Shown here: piece by piece, positions 1 through 13,164 of the stretch
Layout: every line of letters begins with the position of its first letter
Numbering within the stretch: position 1 is the first letter of the stretch
From: Bromus sterilis
Lineage: Eukaryota; Streptophyta; Magnoliopsida; Poales; Poaceae
Length of the DNA stretch: 64,000 bases
NCBI GenBank assembly: GCA_950022295.1
Contig: OX465600.1
Location: 292,375,782-292,439,781, forward strand
Reading direction: 5' to 3'
The notes under the pieces: generated by a model
Database searches by the model: none
What the model was told of the DNA's origin: nothing
Seen by the model: only the letters and a program-made list of their open reading frames with translations
Position numbers and translations under genes: made by a program

Positions 1-1634
1 TTGCGAAGACAATTATTCATATTAGTGAGAAACAAGTCAGTTGTTCTCCTTTTATGAATGATATCTCTTATGGTCACATTACGATTATGAATGAGTGATT
101 CTTATATTGATGATAGTTGTTTGATCATTTATAAGAAATATTGTAATGCCAAGAAATATCCAGGCTTAATAATGACACTACAGTTTAAGTCATGAATGGT
201 ATGATGATGTCTTAAGATAGTTGATCTCTTGACACATACAAACCATGCCTTTTAGGTGAGATGACTAAAACCTCGCATTCTCGTAAACGGAATGTGTAAT
301 GATTGTTGAGTATCATACATTGTGATGTATCGTATGTCATCATGTGGTGAATTTCATTGTTTCGTGAACTTCGTATGTGGACTTAGATGAATATTTGTAT
401 TCACTAATGAAACATGAGTCTGAAATAATTTGATATGATCAAAAGGGATTTCAGAGTAAAGATGGATATTAAATTAACAAGAAAGACAAGCCTCTACGAT
501 TTGATCAAAGTGACAAATGTTTTGAGTTAGTCTTCGGCATAAAGACTTGTGTGAAAGTTGTTCCACAAATTGCAATGTCTTGAGACACTTCAATATGATT
601 GACGTGCCTGAACATTGTGATCATATTCTATCGAAAAGTGTATGGTCTAAGTTATCTCTTACCAAGTTACGTTATTATTTTTTAGAGTTATTATTTTAAT
701 ATGCAAACACTCACTTCAGCATAGGGAACCATCTGAGTTCGTGGAAACCAACACTATATATGTCATGGTGTGTTGTGGTTTCTAGGAAGCTTGATTTATG
801 TAAGATAAATTATCTTTGTAGTGTATCCTTAGACAACTATGGATGCATCTTCCACAACTAGAACCAAAAGGAGAAAACCTTGTATTGCTATGTTTGGTGT
901 TTGTCAAGAATTGTTCTTGATAAATGTGGTAATGGAAGAAAATTGAAAGTTCAACCAAGGTAATTGACCTTGCCTCCAAATGTCAGAGTAGTGCAACGGA
1001 ATATGTTCTGGAAGCAAAGCTCTACAATAAGAGGAGAAACCAATGATAATGATCATGATCTTCTGATGGGAGATTTTACTGAGAAAGGTAGGATTCAAGA
1101 ATATATATTTGCCCCTGGTGCAAAATGATATTCATGATTCACTTGTCATGTTAATGGAACAAGACATTCCTACGAACTACAAAGAAGCGATGGTGGACCT
1201 AAGGACGAGATATGACTACAAGTCATGCAATCCTATGTTGAGTTACATTTAAGATTGCTTGAATCTTATCAAGTAAGGAGGTTACTTGATATTCACAATA
1301 ACTTCAGAGTTATGAGGAATAAATGTGAACATCAAAGGGATTTCAAGATTGGTTTGTCACAAAGATTGTTTCTGACAAATTCAATGGGTTGACTACAATG
1401 TGTAGCAATGCTTGAGTCAAAGGGATATTCACTACGATTGATCCAGGATTGTTATCAATACCGTGACTTCCTCAAATCCTGTATTTGAAGAAGTGTTGTA
1501 ATTGGTACAACAAGAAGGTTTTGGAAAAAACATATGGATACTAGTGTCTCATAAACTGAATTCTCATTTTGATGGATGACCAAAGGATTTTGGACTTAAC
1601 CAAAATATCGAGGAAACATGCATTTGCATGAAAC

Positions 1635-1955
1635 TGAGTGGGAGCTGAATAGTTTCCTGAAACTTAATATGTAGACAACATATTTTGAGTGGGAGCTATG
1701 GGAGTATTATCCTAGACTTATATGTAAATGACATATTTGAGTAGGAGCCATGTGGTTAGTATCCTGAACTTAATATGTGCCTGACATATCTAAGTGGGAG
1801 CCATGTGGATGTTATCCTTGTCTTATATGTGGCCGACATATTTGAGTGGGGGCAATATGAGTGTTATCCTATAACTTAATATGTGCATGACATATTTGAG
1901 TGGGAGCATGATAACATTCTCATATATGGATAACATATTATGAATGGTGCCGTTG
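1635..1955 (+). repeat. About 52-bp tandem array over the reverse-transcriptase YVDD region
   Basis: The phrase GAGTGGGAGC recurs with small changes at about 1635, 1687, 1739, 1792, 1844 and 1898, a period of 52-54 bp. Each unit also carries a version of TATGTAGATGACATATT, which codes for Tyr-Val-Asp-Asp in copia reverse transcriptase. In copia-2 the equivalent stretch (about 8727-8795) occurs once. The array is therefore a local expansion of a pol segment. It cannot encode a working polymerase. Confidence 0.8.
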
Positions 1956-2894
1956 GTGTTAATGATTATTTGAATCTTTCATAAATGAAGATGAATAAGT
2001 ATTAAGCATTGAAGATCTATTAAGATAGATATGTGTTTAATAACATTGAGTCGTAATACTTTCCTGGATAAGATTCTGAAGGAGTTCAGAATGGGACAAG
2101 TCAAGAAGTGGTCCTTACTTGTATATCCAAGAGAAGTGTTGAGTTAATCTCAGTACAAGAACAATGGTTAATGGTTAATGAAAGAAATGGATGTGTTGGA
2201 TCCTCTATGCCTTTGTCATAGGTTCTTTCATATAAAACCAGAGTTATGTACTCGACGTAATGTGACCCAAGTTCTTAGTAGTAAGAACATGTTGTGATAT
2301 GATTTATGAGTAAATCATTGAACAAAGAGTTAAGTTTATCCTTCAGTGTCTGAAGAGAACTGAGGATACATCTCAAATTTGTAAAGGATAGTGGACTTGA
2401 CCATAAATGTTATGCTTGTTCAAGTTTTGACACTAACCTAGAAAATTGAGATATCATACTAATGAATGCCTAAGTTGAAAGAAACATGGTTAGGCATCAA
2501 AGTTGCATACAATGCACTAAGGATTGAATCTACATTGATGTGGCTGCTTTAGAAGTAGCAGGAGTTATATTATGGCTTAAGAAGTTCGACTTCTGATTGA
2601 GTGAGTTTCAAGTGTGCATGACTATGGGAAAGTCCGCGTGACCCACCGGATGTCATTGCTATGACACAACAAACGAAGTCTCACTTCACCGCCAAATATA
2701 TATACCTCATCATTATAGTGGATAATGAAGGAATGTCAAATTAGGTGACATTATGATTTGCAAAAGGACATACGGTTCTGAATGGTACCCAGACCGTTGA
2801 TACAACCTCTTCCACGGGCAAGCATGATCAATAAGGAGTTATGATCCACAGAAAGTGCAACTAGATTATTTGTACTCTAGTGCAAGTGGGAGAC

Positions 2895-4696
2895 TGTTGG
2901 GAATGTGCCCTAGAGGCAAATAAAATATGTTTTATCGAGCATATTCCATTAGTTCATAATACGTTTGATACTATGCTATAACTGTATTAAGCGAAACATT
3001 AATGCAGGTGTGGTATACAAACAACCAGGTCCCTAGTAAACCCTAGTATACTAGTCCATTGGGCGATTGATGATCAAGGTTTCCTGATCATGAGACAATG
3101 GCGTCTGTTGACAATGGAGTCGTATCATTGGATAATGATATGATGGACATACACCCACCAGAAGTGTTGCGATGTGATCAAGTCACATAGTTCGACATTG
3201 CGATAACTATAACGTAGTGACCAGATCCTTTGACCGTAATGATCATACGTAATTGTCATCTATGAGGAGACTTTGATTTGTATCCCACAGCCTGACTAAA
3301 ATATGGTGGCCATAACGGTGCACTTTGGGTATTCCGAAATAGATGGTTGATGAGTATGCAAATAGATCAAAGCGGGATTTGTCCATCCGTGTGACGGATA
3401 GGTACTCTGGGCCCACTCGGTGATGTTACATCATAAAGTTTGCAAACTTGTGACTAGGTCACGGAGTTGTAATATCACGGGAACGAGTAAACTTGTTTGT
3501 TGAGAACGAGGACGAACTAGGTATATTGGATACCGATGATCAAACCTCGGACAAGCAAAGTACCATAGGGAAAAGGAACAGGCACACGGTTAACGGATCC
3601 AACAGCGATTGAAGTTCATTCGATGGAAGCGCAGGGGCTATCAAGGATTGTAACCAGGTCCAATTGATTAGTCATTGATCAATGAGAATTGTCTCGATCA
3701 TGTCTGATGTTTCCCAGACCGTAGGGTGTTACACTTAAGGGTACTCTACGCAGTAAGGATTGATTCGGGATCACCGGAGAAATTGGAGAGAACACCGGAA
3801 TTGTTTCGGTGATGACCGGAATTGTTCCGATGAAGGCCGGAAGTTGTTCCGGGTATTTTGAAAGGTTCAAAATATATTTAATAATGTTTAATTAATGTTT
3901 AATTATTTAATTATCTGAATTAAATATTAAAATATATTTAAATATAATTAAAAATGAATTAAAAGGCATATGGGTCTCATAGGGCCCATTAGGGGGAGAG
4001 GGAGTCCTCCCCCATGGGCCATGGCGCCATAGAGGGGCCCACCCCCTTTATTCATGGCGCACCCTCCTCCCCTTGGGATTAGTCCCACCCCGGAAGTGGA
4101 GGGGGGGGGTGGCACCCCTCCTTGTCCTATATAAGGAGGGGTAGAGGTGCCCTTTTATTCATGATATTTTGAGATAAGTTCTCATCTCTCTCTCCCTCCT
4201 TTCTCCTTCCTCGAGTGGACTCCCCTTGTTTGGAGTCTACACTTGGTTGGGGATTTCTCCACTATACGCACGCCGTCGTGCTGCTGGAATCGGGATCCGA
4301 ATCCATCTTCTTTCCGCTGCTCTATTGGTTCGGAGCCCAGAGGGACGTCAGGTATACTGTATGTGTATAACCCGCGAGGCACTACACTTGTGGTGCTACT
4401 TCATCGTCGTGGTCGTATCGCGAGGTCTTCATCAGCAACGTTCCGACAGGGACGTAATCCCGTCATCGGTCTACAAGGATCGGGTGGCTACAGGAGTCAT
4501 CGTGGATCTGCGCGGCATCAGGGATTGCCGGTACGACTACACCAACCACGTTCATGCGGGAACGTTTCCCGCTTAACAGACTACATATTGGTATGTGATC
4601 TATTTCTGTCCGTTACTTGCATCGCCATAGCATAGGTCTTGGGTATGGGTCTTTTAGGTTATGAAAAATTTGTGTTTTCTGCCCTGAACCCCAACA
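2895..4696 (+). repeat. 3' LTR of copia-1
   Basis: This 1802-bp LTR starts TGTTGGGAATGTGCCC and ends CCCCAACA, giving the TGTTGG/CCAACA terminal inverted repeat of copia LTRs. It contains a TATA box at 4127-4136 and a GC-rich segment just upstream. The short ORFs at 4226-4635 overlap one another within the transcribed part of the LTR and show no protein family. Confidence 0.88.
4127..4136 (+). promoter_or_regulatory. TATA box of the copia-1 LTR
   Basis: CTATATAAGG follows a purine/GC-rich tract and precedes a CT-rich leader, the usual layout of a plant LTR promoter. Transcription would start about 30 bp downstream, which marks the U3/R boundary. Confidence 0.65.
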
Positions 4697-6120
4697 GTCA
4701 ATCTCTCCGGTCTTGTTGTTTACAAAGGATCAAACACAAGGGATACTGATAGCAACTGAATGTAAAAGCAGAAAAGTAAATGAGCGTGGAAACAGTAATG
4801 AGGATATGGACCGGGATACGTGATGTTCACTAGTGATGTCTCTCTCCCAAAAGACGATAAAACTGCTATGCGAGGTGAACAAATTACAGAAGGGCAATTG
4901 ACCGGATTATAAACGCACCGCAATGCTAACTATGCTACAAAAGAAAGGAAGAGGCTCAAAAGCATGGGCAGAACGCCAAAATAAGTAGACCGAAATCCAA
5001 CTGCATCTACTACTAATCATCCACCTTGAGATATCTATCCAGAACATCTCGCTGGTATTAAGTTGTGAGCCCCACCCAAAGTGTAAACCCAAAGCAACAG
5101 ACAACTGCATTAAAAAGCATTTTGCGTAAAGTAAACAATCCTTGTAACCGCGGTTACAAGCACCGTTGTTTTCCCCCTTGTGGCAACAGCACATCCCCTA
5201 GACTCATGATTATGTCACTCAAGCGTGTCATCAGGGGGCATGAACCCACAATCGAGCATAACGTTCCCTCTTGGGGTTACTACCTACTACTTGGCCAAAG
5301 CAATAAACAGCAACGGAGAACACGCAAGAATTACTTAAGAACAAAAATATAAGAGATAAGAACCAAATATATTACTCAATCACAATCTGAACATAATCTC
5401 ATAATCCATCAGTTCCCATCAAACTCAGCATAGCAACAACAGAAAGATTACAAAAGTGCCTCGATCATGTAGGGCAGCTCACGAGGTCTAAACCATGAAG
5501 AACAAAGAGGGGAGGAGAACATCACATAGCTACTGATCACGGACCCATGGTCCAAAGGAAACTACTCACGAGACATCCGGGAAGCATCCATGGTGGACAG
5601 GAGACTCCCGGAGGTCGTCCCTCCCTCCGTCAGGGTGCCGGGAAGAGGTCTGCTGGTGCTCCCGATCATGGAAGCGCGACGGCGGCGGAACAGAGGCGAG
5701 ATCGCGAAAAAGGGTTCTGTCCTCGAGGGTTTCTCGTCACGGAGAATATATAGGCGAAGGGGGGCAGCCAGGGGGGCCACCAGGGGTCCAGGCGCCCCCT
5801 GGCACGGCCAGCCCCTGGGGCGCGCCACCAGGGCACCTGGGCCCCTGGTGGTGGCCCTCTGGCCCCACTCAGGTTCTTCCGGACGGTTCCTCTGCGCTGA
5901 TTTTTTATCTGATTTTCCCGAATTTTTGGAGCACTTTTTATATGGGGGAAAACCGAAATAGAAAAACAGCAGAAAACAGGAACTGGCACTGTGGTGCACT
6001 GAGTTAATAGGTTAGTCCAAATATGATCAAAAGTGTATGAAAGTGTATCTAGATCATAGCAATATCACACAAAACATGCATGGAGCAAGCAGAAATTATA
6101 GATACGTTTTGGACGTATCA
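4697..6120 (-). repeat. Truncated gypsy LTR (same family as the W LTR)
   Basis: Read on the minus strand this starts TGATACGTCCAAAACG (right end 6120) and matches the LTR at 40734-42373 over most of its length, for example the shared stretch at 5020-5060 and 41270-41310. The part equivalent to 40734-40950 is missing on the left, where copia-1 ends. No PPT or PBS follows 6120, so this is a solo or partial LTR. Its missing end may lie beyond copia-1, outside the window. Confidence 0.72.
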
Positions 6121-8761
6121 GTTACCACCTTCCCAATTGATTTTGATTAACTGTATTATCTAGTAAAAACTTTACGATTGGTACCGTATTGTGAGGACTA
6201 TCCTCAATAGTGTCGAGAAGGAGCTTGTCCTATCGCAAATTTTTGATGCTCTCCCGCTGATGCTATGGATGATGTGACTTACGTCCATAATCCATAAGGC
6301 TAGAATTCCACCACAGCTAAGTGCATTGTCTTCACCACCATGAAACCCGAACTTCGAAACGTTTGGGATAGTTATGTTATGTTCGTGGAACTGAAAAATT
6401 GTTTTCAGTAGTAAGACAATTAATGTTGGATATAAGATATCTAGTACAATGTATGATTGTAAGCATTACTGAAAATGTTCACTGTGCTCTAAACAAAACT
6501 GATAAGTGTGGGATCCAGAAGAACACCGATCATATGATGATGAGAATTAAGGGAAAGGAAGTCCAAAGGATGTTAGTAAGACTCACACGCCGGAAAGTCC
6601 ATGGCATGCACCACCCTTGATCATATGTGATCTTCTGTGAGCAGGAGTGACATTGGAAATAGAACTATGATACGTATAAAGGCAAAGCGAAAGAAGACTG
6701 GAATATCCAGCTCAGAAATGAAAGTCATACGAAGTTATAGATGAATTCATTGTTGGTCAAAAGATGTAATTCTTGGGAATCATGATTAAATGGTTAATCT
6801 TAATTATTGGGTATTGTGATTAAACTGTTGATCACTAGAATATCACTTCGACTGCATATCGTTGCAGATCGATGCTAGAAATACTATGGCCTTTATGACT
6901 AGCTAATGATGAGTTTTGACACACACGAGAACACGGTAAAAGGTTTACTATACCATGTGTTGACTCTATGATTATCTTCATAATTCATTTTAGAGTTGAG
7001 TAAATTGTTACTACACTTTAGCCTTGTTGAAAAACATCATTTTTTGAATCATGTTTATTGCAAGAGAGTTGTTCAAAGCTATGAATAACATAAATGCCAT
7101 ACTTCTATTGTGAATAGGTTGTATGTTATGAATCTTGATAATAATGCTAAACATCCATAACACTGACGCTAAACGTCGCAAGACTAACAGAAATACCACA
7201 AGTGTGTGGCACTGCAGTTTGTCACAAGTGACATAACATGCATGAAGAATTTCCAAAAGTGATGGACTTTTGAGTCATATGATTATGAATCACTTGACGC
7301 TTGCATACATTGTCTAAAAGTAATGTGACTTAAAACATCGTTGATAGGCCATGCATTAACGGGCAACTAAATTATTGAAAATCATACATGATGATGTGTG
7401 TAGTCCAATAAGTGTAGTTGTGTACAGTGGATTTTCTATCATCACTCATGAACTGAAGTAAATATATGGATATCTGTTCAGTGGAGACATACGTCTGAAA
7501 TCTTTGAAACGTTCAAAGAAAATTAGAGTGAAATAGAAATGTATTGTAACAAGAAATAATGCTTCTGCAAATTAGATTGTAGAAAGTAATATTTGAGTTA
7601 CTAGTTTAGCGAACGTCTGATGAGTTGTGAAAAGGTGTCATAACCTGTGCCTCGCTGAACTCAACTAAGAGTAAAGTGTTCGAGAGACATAATCAAGCCA
7701 TTTATGACACGGTAAGATCAAATATGATGTTTATCAATTTGTCATTATACTTGTTAAAATTGTGCGTTAGAGACTACAGCTTTTACACTGAAAAGAGCAC
7801 CATCAAATCTGTTGAAATGACATCATATTAGATGTGACATGGGAATGTTAAAACCATATTGTCTTAAATTTGGGTATATGAGACATGTGTTTGACATGCT
7901 CAAAACACCAAATCAGATAAGTGCTACTTTGTTAAGGTTATTCCAAAAGGTTTGGTATTCCTCTATCACTACACAAAAGCAAAACTGTTTGCTGTTAAGA
8001 ACAATGTGTTTTGAAGAAAATGGTTTCTTGCAAAAGAGTGAGTGGGAGGACCGTGCAACTTGTTAAAGATTGTTGAATCTTCAAATAAGTGCGCAGCTGA
8101 ACCACACAGCTTAGACAAAACTCGTAAAAACATTCATGATATGTAAAGCGAGATATTTTTGTTCGACAATGATAAACCTGTGATATACAAAGAAGCGTTG
8201 ATGGGCCCTGACTCCGGGATTTGGCTAAATGCCAAATAAATCCGAGATAGTATCCATGGAAGTAGGTCAAGTTTTGAACTTGGTAGACCCTCCGAAAGAC
8301 TAAAAGTCTGAAGAATATATATATGGATCTATAATTGATTCAGATGAAATTGTTTTATGCATAAAGCTCAACTCGTTGGAAAATTGTTTTCTAGCAAGTT
8401 CAAAGGTTGACTACGGCGAAATAGTTTCGACCGTAGAGATGCTTTAGTCAGTTTGGGTTATATTAGCAATTACTACATATCTCATTTATAGGATATGGTA
8501 GAATGAACGTCAAAACAAAGTTCCTACTCGGAAATATAACAAAGGACGTATATGTGATACGACCGGAATGTTTTGTCGATTCAAAGGATGCTAAAATAGA
8601 TGCAAGCCTTGGATATCCAGTGATGGACTGAAGCTAGCACAATGGAGTTGGAATTTTTGTTATGATGAAATTGCCAATAGAGTTTGTTTTCATCGGGAAT
8701 AAACGAAGATGCTTGAATGTTCAAGAAAGTAAGTGGGAGCTGAATGATATTTCTAAAACCT

Positions 8762-8794
8762 TATGTAGATGACATATTGTTGATTGGAAATGAT
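8762..8794 (+). pseudogene. Copia reverse-transcriptase remnant (YVDD motif)
   Basis: The frame reads Tyr-Val-Asp-Asp-Ile-Leu-Leu-Ile-Gly-Asn-Asp, the catalytic signature of Ty1/copia reverse transcriptase. The frames around it are broken within tens of codons, so only this core and scattered fragments can be recognised. Confidence 0.75.
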
Positions 8795-9796
8795 ATAAAT
8801 TTCTTGACACGAATAAGGACTTCATTGGAAATAGTTTTCAGTTGAAGAACTTGGGCTAATATAGCATTAGTATTGAGCACAGTGATCTATGAAGATAGTA
8901 AGTGCCTGATCATGCTAAAGCCAACACTACATATTGATATGATACTAAAGTAGTTTAGTATGAAATGCCAAGAAGGATGTTCTTGCCGAGGTCATGGTGA
9001 AAAGCTGTTTGAAGAAATCGGTGTTCATGAATACAGATAAGCAAAAGCACGTGAATTGAATTCCACTCACCTGTGTGTTTGGACAAATCATGGACACCAT
9101 AATATGTAAAACAATCAGATATGTCCAATGCTCCAAAAGGTTTTGAGCAAGATACCAAAGTGATCAAGATGTTGATCATTGGACAAACAGTGAAAAGTTA
9201 AACTTATGAAAGATAAGATATGTTTCTTAGAAAATGGAGATAATGAAGAGCTCGTTGTAATGAGTTACACCAGCTAAATTTTTGATGTAAAACGGTTACA
9301 CAAATTCAGTCTTCATACTTACTCCGACCGATTTTCGATTTTAATTGGGATTATGTGTTTCACACGTAAGGGTGGCACATTATGAAGGAACTGTGTTAAG
9401 TTAGATACTGTGGCGAATTCTATAACAGAGGCTAAGTATATTGTTGCTTAAAGAAGTAACAAGGGAGGGTATTTTGAATCATAAATTCATTTATGAACAT
9501 GGTATGGTTTCCTAGATGCTTGAAACTCATGGAACATTAATGAATGATTTCATGACTTATTCTAAGGAACCAAGGTCCTACCAATTGATTCAAACATATA
9601 CAAAGTTAACTGATAAAATTAGTGAATTTTATAATAGCGTGAAAACGCAAAGATATGCAAGATACAAACGGGCCTGAAACGTCAGATCCGATGATGAAGT
9701 CTATACCACAAATGAAGCATGTATTACACCGGTATGCCATAGGTGTAAAGTTCTCAAGCACTGATAATATTATTTACTCTAGTGCAAGTGGGAGAC

Positions 9797-11325
9797 TGTT
9801 GGAAATATGCCCTAGAGGCAATAATAAAATGTTATTATATATATTTCCACGTTTGTAATTAATGTTTATATTTCTGTGCTATAATTGCAATGATCCTAAC
9901 TATGAGTTTCAGAAGAAAACTCACTTGCATGTGTGGAAGTGTAAACACCAAGAGTTCCTGGTTTAGCATCTAAGACCAGCTCATGTGCTAACTGATGATT
10001 ACGTTTTCTTAATCATGGACATTGTTCTTGTAACAAGGATGTCAGTAGCAATGGGAACATATTGTTAGCAAAACAATGATGTTGAACCGACCCCAGTATT
10101 GAATGATATACTTAGAGATCACATCGTAACAACGTTATAAGTCATATCATGAAATGTTATCATATACGTAATTCCTTAGACCATGAGAGTATCAAGTTGC
10201 TTCACACAGGAAGATGTGCTTTGGTTCTTAGATGAATCTTCCCGTTACTGGGAAGTAGTAAAATAAGTTCTGGGTACATTGGATAGTGTGTCTAGTAACT
10301 GTGATAGTTCAAGATTGGGTTTTGCTCCTTCACGATGAAGAAGATATTCACTTCGGGCCCACTCGGTATGACGGTATCCATTATAGTCTGGCCAGACGCA
10401 TTGTGATTTAGTCACGGGGATACCGGAATACGATAACGAGAAAAAGGGACAAACGAGGAAAGAGGATAACGAGTGGCTTGTGTTCAAGAAGTTGTTACAC
10501 ATGGGTGCCAAACTTCTCTCCTCTGACTTTGTCATATATCGCGAAGCAAAGGGAATGGTACATGGCTAACATAAAGGTTCACTCGAAGTTTATTCGTGTA
10601 TGTGCGGGAGTCAACATGGGTGTCCATGGCTCCGCTGTTGATTATTGGCTATTGACAAAAGGCTGTTGACCTGTGTCCGGAAAATGTTCTGAGTCATGTC
10701 CGCATTATGCCGAACCTATTGGGTCACACACTTAACGAGTAGTAATCTGTTAGAGAACTAGGAGATGAAAAGAGAAAGGGTACCAGAATTGTTTCGGGTG
10801 GAACCAGAAGTGTTTCCGGGTAGCACTAGAAGTGTTCTAGGTTGTGCCGAATGGTTTCAGAATATTCGTGAACGGTCTCGGATGATTTCGGAACATTCAA
10901 GAAGAGTCTTGAAGTGGTAACAAGACATCCGTGAGAGTCTCGGAAGGTTTTGCAACATTCGATAATAGTTGTGGAAAGGCTACGAAACATCGGGAAATTG
11001 TTCCGGGAGCTCCAAAAATGTTCTGGGAGGTTCTCGGGAGCTTATGGAATTATCTGGAGGATTATGGAACTCTCCAAGACGCGGAAACCAAAGCTAGGCC
11101 AAGTAGGAAGGTCCACAAGGCCGTAGGTCGGTGGGATTTAGACTTTCCTTGGGGGCCAGGGCAAAACGCCAGGGTCCCTGGCGTTTCCCCCCTAGACGCC
11201 GTAGTCCGCGATGTTTCATACTGGAATCCGTGTTGGACTCCTCCTGGTGGCCAAAACCGACTTTGGGGAGAACCCTCGCCCAAGTTGCGACCCCAGGCTT
11301 CCACCTATATATTCGGGGGCAGGGG
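9797..11325 (+). repeat. 3' LTR of copia-2, truncated by gypsy V
   Basis: It starts TGTTGGAAATATGCCCTAGA, a very common pooid copia LTR start, and resembles the copia-1 LTR. The sequence stays LTR-like up to 11325, where the V LTR starts. The end with CCAACA is absent, so about 1.5 kb of the LTR remains. The several short ORFs on both strands at 10931-11325 are open by chance. Confidence 0.75.
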
Positions 11326-12844
11326 TGATGACCCACAACCGTAAGGGATCTATTGCAGCGTTTTCGATAAGTAAGAGTGTCGAACCCAACGAGGAGCAGA
11401 AGGTAATAGCAAGTGACTTTGGCAAGGAGGTAACTGAAAGCACTGAAAGATAAATTTTTAGGGGTTTTCTTGGTATAAGCAACAGGAAAGTAAAAATGAG
11501 CAAAGTAAAAGGCACTGGAGAGTAACGAGTGGCCCAATCCTTTCTGAGCAAAGGAGTGGCCTAGCAACTGAACTTATAAAGGCTAAAGCGTTCTTGAGGA
11601 CACACAGGAGAGGTAGTCATGTGCTTTCGCCATAATCCGTATCGGTACTATGTGCTGTGTTGATAAGTGTTGAGTGGGTGGATCTATGCTAGTACACCCT
11701 CTAGACTAAGATAAGTGCACTCTTATGATTAAACACCTTGCAAGCATCCGCAAATACAAGATAGTAATTAAGGCAAAAGCCTAACCATAGCAATACGATC
11801 GGTGATCCATTGTTCCCTTGTGCAAAAGCGTGCAAACTGGGGTTTAGGTTTCTGTCACTCCGGCAACCCACCGTAAGCATTCTTTGTACACAATGTATTC
11901 CCCTAGGTCCTTGATAAGGCGAAGTGTTGAGTGTTCGACTCACACAACACCACTAGGAAAATAACAACACAACTTAAATATCAAACAACACATATTACTT
12001 CAACATCATATGACTACTAACAACTAGACTTCTCCCATGTCCTCAAGAACTAAAGTAACTACTCACAAGACATTAAAGAGATCATGATCAGTGGGGATAA
12101 ATAGATGATAAACAATCTGGACACAATAATATTTCTCCAACAAAACTCAATAGCATTCACCACAAAGTAGTAATCAACACCGATAGAGTAGAGAGGATAG
12201 ATAGTACGGATTACAACACAAGTTGCAATTGTGAGATGAGATTGGATGGAGGTGGAGATGGTGCTGATGATGAGGATGATGTTGATGATGATCTCGATGA
12301 TGCCCGTGACGATGGTGATGACGATGGAGATGATCTCCCCTTCCGGGAGGTGATCTCCCCGACGGAATCGGCCCGCCAGAGATGGCTTTTCTTCTCTGTA
12401 GGTTTCCGCCACGGAGCGGCGGCGGAACTCCGTAAACTCCCCCCTTTTTAGGGTTTCTGGAAGATGTGTGTTATATAGGCCAGAGGGGGGAACCGGGAGT
12501 GGTCCCAGGGGTCTAGGCGCCCTCCCGGCGCGGCCAGGGTGGGGGCCCCGCTAGGTGGCCGCCTAGGCACCCTGTGGCCCCCCTCTGGTCGCTCTTTTAC
12601 GTGTTTTCGTGATCCTTCTGGAAAATACCCTCCGTCGATTTTCAGGTAATTTGGAGGTATTCTTCTTCAGCAACTCAGCGTCCACTTTTTACCGCTGAAT
12701 CCTGCGTCTGCTGCTTCGGCACCGAAAAGTTGCAAACTGTGTAAAATAAACCAAAACAACATAAGAATAACATCATATCATGAAATATATCAATGAATAA
12801 GAAAGATTTAATATATAAAATAGTGATGCATTTTGGACGTATCA
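11326..12844 (-). repeat. 3' LTR of gypsy V
   Basis: On the plus strand it reads TGATGACCC... to ...GGACGTATCA, 1519 bp. A polypurine complement (CTCCCCCAAGCTT) follows at once, which makes this the 3' LTR of a minus-strand element. A TATA box lies near 12470-12480 (minus strand). Downstream of it in transcription is a GAT/ATC trinucleotide-like stretch (12240-12345) that keeps both strands open. Confidence 0.88.
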
Positions 12845-13164
12845 ACTCCCCCAAGCTTAGACCTCGCTTGTCCCCAAGCGAATACTGAGCTCGGTAAACC
12901 TGTCCACAAGTTTAGAGAGTGAAGTGTCGATAAATAGAATACGGACAAAAAGTATCAAGGTTTCTTCATCAAACACAAGCATCCTCAACAGTAACCTCAA
13001 CTCATAAGGCCCTTATGAGAAAGTAATAACAATTATAATCAAAAGTAGGGCTGAGGAAACTCATCAAATTATGGCAAACATATCCTTGGTCAAAGGGCAA
13101 CTAGTAACTTTTACTCTTGCTCTTTCTTTTTAATGAAACAATTTGAAGCTTTTGAAAGAACATG
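12845..13164 (-). other. V internal region next to the 3' LTR, with polypurine tract
   Basis: The first bases carry the complement of AGCTTGGGGGAG, the plus-strand primer tract. The rest is AT-rich 3' untranslated sequence with no ORF. It ends in ACATG (13160-13164), the left target-site copy of element S. Confidence 0.8.

Larger units (their letters stand above)
1..4696 (+). mobile_element. Ty1/copia element copia-1, 3' part (internal remnant plus 3' LTR)
   Basis: The window opens inside an old copia element. The internal part (1-2894) has no long ORF in any frame, so its pol is heavily mutated. It ends in a polypurine-like AAGTGGGAGA at 2885-2894 just before the LTR, the usual order of tract then 3' LTR. 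The same tract and LTR start recur at 9785-9797 in copia-2, so the two are relatives. The right end abuts a gypsy LTR fragment whose own left part is missing, which suggests copia-1 inserted into that LTR. The 5' LTR and target-site partner lie outside the window. Confidence 0.8.
6121..11325 (+). mobile_element. Ty1/copia element copia-2 (decayed internal region plus 3' LTR)
   Basis: The internal region (6121-9796) is full of stops, but the reverse-transcriptase signature survives at 8762-8794. A polypurine-like AAGTGGGAGA precedes the 3' LTR at 9797. The left side begins where the gypsy LTR fragment ends, and the right side is cut by gypsy V. No intact protein can be read. Confidence 0.78.

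Noticed and set aside
4182..4635. Overlapping ORFs at the end of the copia-1 LTR
   Set aside because: They lie in the R/U5 region, in several frames at once, with no recognisable protein.
5547..5999. Several ORFs up to 145 codons on both strands in the gypsy LTR fragment
   Set aside because: The homologous W LTR has different ORFs at this place. The frames are not conserved.
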